From: an uncultured Oscillibacter sp.
GTDB taxonomy: Bacteria; Bacillota; Clostridia; Oscillospirales; Oscillospiraceae
Direction: 5' to 3'
DNA length: 6,888 nt
NCBI GenBank assembly: GCA_910585245.1
Contig: CAJUCO010000061.1
Location: 1 to 6,888, forward strand
Shown one piece after another: positions 1 to 4,024 of the stretch. The first letter of the stretch is position 1; each line of letters begins with the position of its first letter. The notes beneath the pieces are model-generated. The model was not told the DNA's origin. It made no database searches and worked only from the letters and a program-made list of their open reading frames with translations. Position numbers and translations under genes: made by a program.

Positions 1-36
1 GGCCTGGGCCGTGGTCAGTCTCTTTGTCTTTGTCAT
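1..36 (-). CDS. iolD: IolD N-terminus (partial): 3D-(3,5/4)-trihydroxycyclohexane-1,2-dione hydrolase
   Basis: Only the first 12 codons are in the window, reading MTKTKRLTTAQA; the gene runs off the left edge. The RLTTAQA block directly after a short basic start is the characteristic N-terminus of IolD, the thiamine-diphosphate-dependent hydrolase that opens the ring of trihydroxycyclohexanedione to 5-deoxy-glucuronate in cytoplasmic myo-inositol catabolism. The ATG at 36-34 is preceded by AGAAGGAGGAAG (53-42), an excellent ribosome site with about 8 bases of spacing, which fixes the start. It is the first gene after a long intergenic leader, so it probably starts its own transcript. The opposite end of the window carries the C-terminus of another IolD on the same strand, so this should be a second copy. 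The identification rests on few residues, but they are distinctive and the iol context supports it. Confidence 0.72.
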   Translation of the reverse strand, partial: MTKTKRLTTAQA

Positions 37-86
37 TTCGTCTTCCTCCTTCTAAAATTTGAGTATAAAAACATCAGCATTCAACC

Positions 87-146
87 CCTCAGCCAACGTC
101 TGAGGCCGTCTGAGCCTTGCCGGAGCATCCGGCGTTCCAGGCTCAG
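87..146 (-). promoter_or_regulatory. iolD 5' leader with two hairpins that share interchangeable arms
   Basis: In the leader, GGCTCAG and CTGAGCC (140-146 and 110-116) enclose an inner GCCGGA/TCCGGC stem (119-124 and 128-133), giving one branched hairpin. A second hairpin pairs CCTCAG (87-92) with CTGAGG (100-105). Each CTGAG can pair with either CTCAG, so alternative folds are possible, as in attenuators. There is no U-run directly after the second stem (the T-rich stretch starts about 14 bases later), so a standard intrinsic terminator is not evident. I recognise no known riboswitch family. Confidence 0.4.
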
Positions 147-214
147 GTCCGCAATCACGATCTTTTCAGGTTTCCACTCCTTTAACGTTGGATATTTTCT
201 TTTGCGTTGATCTG

Positions 215-220
215 ATTGTA
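215..220 (-). promoter_or_regulatory. Candidate extended -10 promoter for iolD
   Basis: On the minus strand TACAAT (220-215) is preceded by TGT, giving the extended -10 pattern TGnTACAAT. The hexamer 17 bases upstream (AAACAA) is a poor -35, so this would be a weak or activator-dependent sigma-A promoter. It would give a leader of about 170 bases containing the two hairpins near 87-146. Confidence 0.35.
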
Positions 221-247
221 ACAGAATCGCAAGAGAGTTGTTTTTGT

Positions 248-332
248 ATTCTTGCGGTAAAATTTTAGAAAATCCCGCATAATTTACACAAAATTTTTGA
301 TTTAAATTTGTCAGTTATTCATTCTTGCGGTA
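248..332. repeat. Repeated TTCTTGCGGTA motif upstream of iolD (operator candidate)
   Basis: The 12-base sequence ATTCTTGCGGTA occurs exactly at 248-259 and 321-332 in direct orientation. A related sequence lies in the opposite orientation near 227-236 (TCTTGCGAT on the minus strand), and CCGCA at 275-279 mirrors TGCGG at 253-257. Three related sites around two possible promoters suggest a transcription-factor binding array, perhaps for an inositol-responsive repressor. The regulator is not in the window, and the motif is not one I can assign. Confidence 0.4.
262..291 (-). promoter_or_regulatory. Second candidate promoter upstream of iolD
   Basis: On the minus strand TTGTGT (291-286) and TAAAAT (267-262) are separated by 18 bases in an AT-rich stretch, an acceptable sigma-A pattern. 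It lies between copies of the TTCTTGCGGTA motif, one just downstream of the -10 (248-259) and one upstream (321-332), which is compatible with a repressed promoter. Confidence 0.35.
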
Positions 333-420
333 TCGAAGTTGGGCTGCCGGTTCGGGAGAACGGTCTTTTATCAAGGGGTGTATACCGGCCCGTCAAAGTC
401 TCGATGACTTCCATAAAAAA

Positions 421-444
421 GAAAACCTCCGGTTGGAGGTTTTC
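421..444 (-). terminator. Terminator hairpin, left flank of element copy 1
   Basis: Ten-base arms GAAAACCTCC and GGAGGTTTTC enclose a GGTT loop. On the minus strand the stem is followed by TTTTTT (420-415), a standard intrinsic terminator for transcripts arriving from the stalk/PepSY gene. The same 24 bases recur exactly at 610-633 on the other side of the element, extending to 26 identical bases (420-445 and 609-634). Confidence 0.75.
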
Positions 445-609
445 TCAGGCTGCCGAAAAAAGATTTTCGCCAGCCTGAGCAAGTTTTCAAAACCTTTGAA
501 AATGTTTTGAAAACTTATGATTGAAAACGAAAGGAACCCTTCCTGGGTTCCTCTCGTAACTCTCTTCCTTCCCGTTGGGGATGGTTTTTACGGTTTTTCC
601 ACACTCTGA
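445..609 (-). mobile_element. Structured MITE-like element, copy 1 (three hairpins, TCAG...CTGA ends)
   Basis: This 165-base non-coding core lies between two exact copies of a 24-base hairpin. It starts TCAGGCTG and ends CTCTGA, so its termini are short imperfect inverted repeats. Three hairpins are visible. Hairpin I (446-477) has CAGGCTG/CAGCCTG plus CGAAAA/TTTTCG. Hairpin II (481-516) has a 13-bp stem, AAGTTTTCAAAAC with its complement. Hairpin III (527-557) has ACGAAAGGAACCC against GGGTTCCTCTCGT. It aligns over its first 130 bases with 5792-5921, roughly four-fifths identical by eye, and many differences are paired. The single A/C mismatch in hairpin III becomes a U-G pair if the minus strand is the RNA, weakly favouring that strand. 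It encodes no transposase, so movement would need outside help. A purely regulatory 3'-UTR element is the main alternative. Confidence 0.6.
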
Positions 610-633
610 GAAAACCTCCGGTTGGAGGTTTTC
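610..633. terminator. Duplicated terminator hairpin, right flank of element copy 1
   Basis: This is an exact copy of the 421-444 stem-loop, lying 37 bases beyond the stop codon of the stalk/PepSY gene. On the plus strand it is followed by TTTCC. Joining its right flank to the left flank of 421-444 would rebuild a single A-tract/hairpin/T-tract terminator. It is read here as a target duplication. Confidence 0.65.
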
Positions 634-670
634 TTTCCGTATTTTAGCCACGGCTGCGGTATCTTGCCCG

Positions 671-1705
671 TCAGCGGCGCTCGGTCTCCCGTTTCAAAAT
701 CGCGCCGGTGCGGGCGTCGATTTCAAACTCGTACTCATACCCGTTATAGAGAATCTTCAACTCGTACTCCGCGTCGTCCACATCCAGCTCTACCTTTCGG
801 ATCTGAGAGGCGGTGGCGCCCCGAACCTGCTCCAGAGCAATGCTCTTGGCCTGTTCCTCCGTGATAAATCCGTTGTTTTGTGTGGGAGGCGTATAGCCCT
901 CCGCATCATAGTCCATGCTGAGAATCTCGGCGGTGCGGGCGTCAATTTCATAGTCATACTCCCGGCCCTCCGCCGTGTAAAACTCCACGTCATAGACCTG
1001 ACGGCCATCCTCCCACTCCAGCTTGCACTCCACAAAGGTCACCTGGGTGGCGTCGAGCTTGGCATGAGCCAGCGCTGTGGACTTCGCCTTTTCCTCGCCG
1101 ATCAAAGCGCCGGAAGTGCCGCCGCCAGAGGGCCCAAAGGTGTCCGCGTCGGTAACCTGAGGCTCTCCGCCGGAGAGGGTGATGGTCCGGGTCTGCGCGT
1201 TCCAAGCCACGGTTTTGCCCATCAACTCCCCAATGGCCCGCACAGGCAGGTAATTGGTGCCGCTATTCAAAAGGGGATAGACCGCCGCGCCCTTGGCGTC
1301 GGTAAAGTCGCGTTTCGTCCCGTCTACTACGATGCGGATGTCCGGCCGCTGTTCCACGGTGATCAACTTGTCCTTGGACGCGTTATCCGGTTGCCCGGAT
1401 GTGGCGGCGGCCGTACGGGGACTGGAGAGCGTGATGGTTCGGGAGGCCCCGTCCCAGTTGACGTTCCTGCCCATCAGCTCTCCGATGGCCCTCACAGGCA
1501 GGTAGTGGGTGCCGTTGTAGTAGAGGACGTGGACTTCTTTTCCCGTGGCATCATAGAACGTCCGCTCCATGCCGTCCACCACCACCTTGACGCTGGGCCG
1601 CATCTCCACCGTCACCTGAGAAGGCTCCACAGCCGAGGCGGGCAAAATCAGCGCGCTTAGCAATACCAGCAGACACACAACACCTATGCGCTTTCCAATT
1701 CTCAT
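671..1705 (-). CDS. Secreted protein with two copper-amine-oxidase-type stalk domains and two PepSY domains
   Basis: The product is 344 residues. Residues 1-25 are a signal peptide: a basic MRIGKR start, a hydrophobic core and the cleavage-like motif ASA. Two stalk repeats follow (about 31-94 and 115-178), each with V(V)VDG, the signature YLPVRAIGELMG, and a closing RTITLS strand. Two PepSY domains come next (about 201-266 and 280-340), each ending in EIDARTAEIL or EIDARTGAIL. Stalk domains are wall- or surface-associated modules in Firmicutes; PepSY domains are often linked to protease inhibition or extracytoplasmic sensing. No catalytic domain is present, so the role is unknown, probably a binding or inhibitory surface protein. 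The ATG at 1705 is chosen because AAAGGGAG lies 7 bases upstream; an in-frame GTG at 1723 would place that site inside the gene. Its own promoter precedes it, so it appears monocistronic. Confidence 0.88.
   Translation of the reverse strand: MRIGKRIGVVCLLVLLSALILPASAVEPSQVTVEMRPSVKVVVDGMERTFYDATGKEVHVLYYNGTHYLPVRAIGELMGRNVNWDGASRTITLSSPRTAAATSGQPDNASKDKLITVEQRPDIRIVVDGTKRDFTDAKGAAVYPLLNSGTNYLPVRAIGELMGKTVAWNAQTRTITLSGGEPQVTDADTFGPSGGGTSGALIGEEKAKSTALAHAKLDATQVTFVECKLEWEDGRQVYDVEFYTAEGREYDYEIDARTAEILSMDYDAEGYTPPTQNNGFITEEQAKSIALEQVRGATASQIRKVELDVDDAEYELKILYNGYEYEFEIDARTGAILKRETERR
1218..1506. repeat. Internal DNA duplication encoding the two stalk domains
   Basis: The stretches starting at 1218 and 1470 (each about 37 bases) are nearly identical at the DNA level and encode the shared YLPVRAIGELMGK/R segment of the two stalk repeats. 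This indicates that the second domain arose by internal duplication, with selection or gene conversion keeping the core similar. Confidence 0.7.
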
Positions 1706-1779
1706 GTCAATACTCCCTTTCACTCAGTCTGATCTCTCCCAACACGCCAAAACCGGCAGGGCTGCCAGGAGACGCTTCT

Positions 1780-1808
1780 ATTTTAGCAGCTTTTTCCCTC
1801 TCTTGCAA
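1780..1808 (-). promoter_or_regulatory. Sigma-A promoter of the stalk/PepSY gene
   Basis: On the minus strand TTGCAA (1808-1803) and TAAAAT (1785-1780) are separated by exactly 17 bases. This predicts a start near 1773 and a leader of about 68 bases before the ATG at 1705. Both hexamers are close to the housekeeping consensus. Confidence 0.7.
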
Positions 1809-1831
1809 GCGGCGCGGGTATTTTTTCCCTC

Positions 1832-1859
1832 AAAATTCCACATGGTCAAGTGGAATTTT
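1832..1859 (-). terminator. Hairpin at the 3' end of the recombinase gene
   Basis: Ten-base arms AAAATTCCAC and GTGGAATTTT enclose an 8-base loop that contains the recombinase stop codon. On the minus strand the 3' arm ends in TTTT, but no longer U-run follows (GAGGGAAAA). It probably acts as a compact intrinsic terminator, isolating the recombinase from the next promoter at 1808. A recombination half-site is an alternative for a palindrome this close to a recombinase gene. Confidence 0.45.
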
Positions 1860-2469
1860 CAAGTCGGACCGCCTTGGCGTAAAAGGTCCCCACCGGCATG
1901 GCGCAGGCGTCTGCCGCCTCCCGCAGGGTGAGGTTCTTTCCCCTCCAGGCTCTATGTACCTGATGGAAATTCTCCGGCAGCGGCAAGGACGGCCTGCCAA
2001 ACTTCACGCCCTTGGCCTTCGCCGCGGCGATGCCCTCCGCCTGCCGCTGGCGGATGTTGCTTCGCTCGTTTTCCGCCACAAAGGACAATACCTGCAAAAC
2101 CACATCGCTGAGAAACGTCCCCAGCAGATCTTTTCCCCGGCGGGTATCCAGGAGGGGCATATCCAAAACGGCAATATCAATCTGTTTTTCTTTTGTGAGG
2201 ATACGCCATTGTTCCAGAATCTCCCCATAATCGCGCCCCAGGCGATCAATGCTTTTGACGTACAGCAAATCCCCCGGTTTGAGTCTTTTAACCAACCGCA
2301 CATATTGAGGACGCTTAAAATCCTTGCCGGACTGCTTGTCCATAAAAACATTCTCCTCCGGTACATCCAAACTTTGCATCGCAATTCGCTGCCGCTCCTC
2401 TTTCTGATCTCGCGTACTAACCCGGATATATCCATAGATTTTGATATTGCTCGCCTCCCATCGTTGCAT
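1846..2469 (-). CDS. Small serine recombinase (resolvase/invertase family)
   Basis: A 207-residue site-specific recombinase. From the ATG at 2469, the catalytic domain spans about residues 9-150: the nucleophile is Ser18 in YIRVSTRDQ, with active-site arginines in SIDRLGRDY (Arg76, Arg79). The long E-helix follows (ENERSNIRQRQAEG), then a linker with KFGRPS and a C-terminal helix-turn-helix (about 176-203, LTLREAADACAMPVGTFYAKA). All hallmark residues are present and the length is normal for the resolvase/invertase group, so it should be active. Relatives usually begin M-K-I-Y-G-Y; here that position is codon ATC (2445-2443), and a GGGAGG site sits 8 bases before it, so the true initiation codon is uncertain. 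It stands alone with no transposase, and may resolve or invert DNA elsewhere. Confidence 0.9.
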   Translation of the reverse strand: MQRWEASNIKIYGYIRVSTRDQKEERQRIAMQSLDVPEENVFMDKQSGKDFKRPQYVRLVKRLKPGDLLYVKSIDRLGRDYGEILEQWRILTKEKQIDIAVLDMPLLDTRRGKDLLGTFLSDVVLQVLSFVAENERSNIRQRQAEGIAAAKAKGVKFGRPSLPLPENFHQVHRAWRGKNLTLREAADACAMPVGTFYAKAVRLENST

Positions 2470-2493
2470 CCCACGGTAACTTGAACCGCCACC

Positions 2494-2523
2494 ATTTTAC
2501 CACGGCATCCATTTTGTGTACAA
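2494..2523 (-). promoter_or_regulatory. Candidate sigma-A promoter of the recombinase
   Basis: On the minus strand TTGTAC (2523-2518) and TAAAAT (2499-2494) are 18 bases apart. Transcription would begin near 2487, just upstream of the ATG at 2469, giving a very short leader if that ATG is used and about 42 bases if the ATC codon at 2445 is used. Confidence 0.5.
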
Positions 2524-2551
2524 AGAACCGCTTACAAACGCTCTGCCGAAA

Positions 2552-2587
2552 GCGGGGGAAGTCCTCCCTTTCCGGGACCTCCCCCGC
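2552..2587 (-). terminator. Strong GC-rich hairpin between spore-type gene and recombinase
   Basis: The 13-base arms 2552-2564 and 2575-2587 pair around a 10-base loop. The only non-Watson-Crick position (2560/2579) is A/C on the plus strand but U-G on the minus strand, which favours a minus-strand RNA. The minus strand continues with only TTTCGG, so it is a weak intrinsic-terminator candidate for the gene ending at 2784, about 200 bases upstream. The rest of 2588-2783 holds only small GC-rich dyads, with no gene or known RNA that I can identify. Confidence 0.4.
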
Positions 2588-2783
2588 CGCGTTGGCGCAA
2601 CCGGCCAAGCGCAATATGGTAGACGGAAAAACAGCGCAGGCCGCCTCACCGGAAAAGACCCGCCAAGCCGAAACCGGCGGATCTTCGAAACCAGCGTGCA
2701 ACCTGTATTCATAACCAGGGAATACCAAGTGGGTGGAGTTTCCCGCGTTTTTGTGTGCTGATCGAAGGGCCGCCGTCACCACG

Positions 2784-3641
2784 TCAAAGCTCCACAATGT
2801 CCAGCGTCGCCCGCTCCACGCAAAGGGCGCTGGGGGCGTCCAGCGTCAAGGAGAGCTCCGCCTCGTTTCCGCCGCTCATACGGGGGTATAGTACGGCGGT
2901 ATATTGCAGCGTCTGTGGACTGTCCGGCACGTGCTCCAAAGAGAAGTACAGAGGCGCCGCCTCTGTAAACGCGCCTCGGGGAGTCTGTTTGAAAAGAATG
3001 ACTCCCATCTCCGCCGATGGGTGCATGGCACAGACATTCAACGTGCACTGAACCGCATAGGCTTTTTTCAGGTTCAGCCGAATCTGAGTGGGATTCTGTT
3101 CCTCCCAGCAAAGGTCCTTTCCACGCCGGACCCGTTGCCGCCAGGGCAGGCGACAGCCTTGATTCCACAACACCCCCTCCCGCTGTCCTGTCAGCTGGAG
3201 GGCGCTTTTTTCCCGCGGTTCCGGTTCCCCCGGCGGCGGGCAAGGACAGGGGGAGGGAGGACAAGGAGGCGGAGGGCAGGGGGACGGAGGACAAGGAGGG
3301 GGACAAACATCCGTCCCGCCGGGAGGGGGGCAGGGACACGGCCTATCGGGCGGGGGACAGGCCTCCAGCACCCGCTCCAGCTTGCTTTTCAAGAGTATCT
3401 GGTTTTGCGTCACCGCCTCCAAAAGCGTTTTTATGCTTCGATTGACTTCCAGCACCTCCTGAGGACCCGCACAGGGTTTTGTCCCCGGCAACGTCCCCAA
3501 TATATATTGTAACTTCTCGCCCTCTGCGTTGAGGATGTGGCTCAGGGCAAGCTCTTCCATGGCGATGGAGGCAATGATCATCGTCAGGGCTTCCTCCCGA
3601 GTCATATCCGCCCCGCCGGACGGAAAGGAAGGCATAGACAT
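2784..3641 (-). CDS. Probable spore-surface protein with Pro/Cys-rich linker
   Basis: The 285-residue product has three parts. Residues 1-60 are a helical domain (MTREEALTMIIASIAMEE, then LSHILNAEGEKLQYILGTLPG) that resembles the N-termini of collagen-like and spore-surface proteins of Clostridia; I recall this resemblance but have not searched for it. Residues 61-94 look like an amphipathic helix. Residues 95-138 are low-complexity sequence made largely of proline with nine cysteines (PPPCPPSPC-type units). Residues 145-285 form a probable beta-rich C-terminal domain ending in LDIVEL, like surface jelly-roll modules. There is no signal peptide, as expected for a protein deposited from the mother cell. 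The ATG at 3641 is chosen because GGAG lies 8 bases upstream; the longer frame up to 3782 adds only arginine-rich GC-skewed sequence. A sigma-K-like promoter upstream agrees with late sporulation expression. The exact function is unknown. Confidence 0.75.
   Translation of the reverse strand: MSMPSFPSGGADMTREEALTMIIASIAMEELALSHILNAEGEKLQYILGTLPGTKPCAGPQEVLEVNRSIKTLLEAVTQNQILLKSKLERVLEACPPPDRPCPCPPPGGTDVCPPPCPPSPCPPPPCPPSPCPCPPPGEPEPREKSALQLTGQREGVLWNQGCRLPWRQRVRRGKDLCWEEQNPTQIRLNLKKAYAVQCTLNVCAMHPSAEMGVILFKQTPRGAFTEAAPLYFSLEHVPDSPQTLQYTAVLYPRMSGGNEAELSLTLDAPSALCVERATLDIVEL
3216..3359. repeat. Low-complexity tandem repeat encoding the Pro/Cys linker
   Basis: Purine-rich units such as GGAGGACAAGGAGG recur in near-tandem on the plus strand and encode the PPC/PPSPC motifs on the minus strand. 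Strand asymmetry is extreme. Such tracts change length by slippage, so linker length probably differs between strains. Confidence 0.65.
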
Positions 3642-3689
3642 ATTCGTAACTCCATATTGATGTGCGGCGGGATCTCCGCGCCGCCGTTC

Positions 3690-3717
3690 TATCCTATGCC
3701 GGAAAAGGCAGCCGGGT
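3690..3717 (-). promoter_or_regulatory. Sigma-K-like (mother-cell sporulation) promoter
   Basis: On the minus strand AC (3717-3716) is followed after exactly 17 bases by CATAGGATA (3698-3690). This fits the sigma-K pattern AC-N17-CATAnnnTA; sigma-E shares much of the -10. Transcription would start near 3682, about 40 bases before the ATG at 3641. No good sigma-A promoter was seen for this gene. The short motif could arise by chance, but spacing, position and gene type agree. Confidence 0.5.
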
Positions 3718-3803
3718 TCCGGCGAAACCCGCCGCCGGGGGCGCAGAATTCCCCGGGCGTTTCGCCTCCTCCCCCCCGCCAAGGCAGGCGCCCGGCGGGC
3801 CGT

Positions 3804-3834
3804 CCATGGGACGCTCCGACTTGCCCATGGGACG
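3804..3834. repeat. Twin CCATGGGACG sites 21 bp apart
   Basis: CCATGGGACG occurs at 3804-3813 and 3825-3834, two helical turns apart. The left copy sits in the dyad CGTCC-ATG-GGACG and the right one in CCCATGGG. Such phased dyads in a divergent region resemble a regulator binding site, though they lie about 130 bases upstream of the MCP -35. Confidence 0.35.
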
Positions 3835-3937
3835 TGGGATAGCTTTATCTCGCAGAATTAACAGGGTCCTCTTCCCCGCATTTGACCTTGCGTTTGTCAC
3901 AGCCGTCTTGAAAGCGCCTTGTCCCTGGAAAAAAAAC

Positions 3938-3966
3938 TTGCAAAAGCCACCGTTCACCAGTATAAT
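3938..3966 (+). promoter_or_regulatory. Sigma-A promoter of the chemotaxis gene
   Basis: TTGCAA (3938-3943) and a perfect TATAAT (3961-3966) are separated by 17 bases. This predicts a start near 3973 and a leader of about 50 bases. The form is housekeeping rather than the flagellar sigma-D type. Confidence 0.8.
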
Positions 3967-4024
3967 TGATAAAGTGGGTGGTATGCCCATCTTTAATTCT
4001 GAGAGACAGACGGAGTGAGCAGTC

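Noticed and set aside
421..633. CRISPR array from the two identical palindromic repeats
   Set aside because: Only two repeats 165 bases apart, with a conserved spacer that recurs at 5792-5954; no array periodicity or cas gene.
575..1660. A 361-codon open frame on the plus strand opposite the stalk/PepSY gene
   Set aside because: Its composition lacks recognisable domains, it has no ribosome site, and its internal similarity just mirrors the duplicated modules of the well-supported minus-strand gene.
1706..1723. GTG start at 1723 for the stalk/PepSY gene
   Set aside because: The AAAGGGAG ribosome site would then lie inside the gene; the ATG at 1705 is ideally spaced and gives a normal signal peptide.
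2590..2770. 6S RNA, SRP RNA or tRNA-like sequence
   Set aside because: Isolated resemblances such as GGTTTCGAAGATCC do not come with the required flanking stems or conserved blocks.
2417..2797. A 126-codon frame on the minus strand across the recombinase upstream region
   Set aside because: No recognisable motif, no convincing ribosome site, and it overlaps both the recombinase start and the end of the spore-type gene.
3642..3782. N-terminal extension of 47 codons on the spore-type gene
   Set aside because: The added residues are arginine-rich GC noise, they cover the predicted sigma-K-like promoter, and the ATG at 3641 has a proper GGAG site.
3642..3800. Cyclic di-GMP riboswitch upstream of the spore-type gene
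   Set aside because: A GGCTGCC-like string is present, but the conserved GGCAAACC and GACGCAAAGCC segments are absent.
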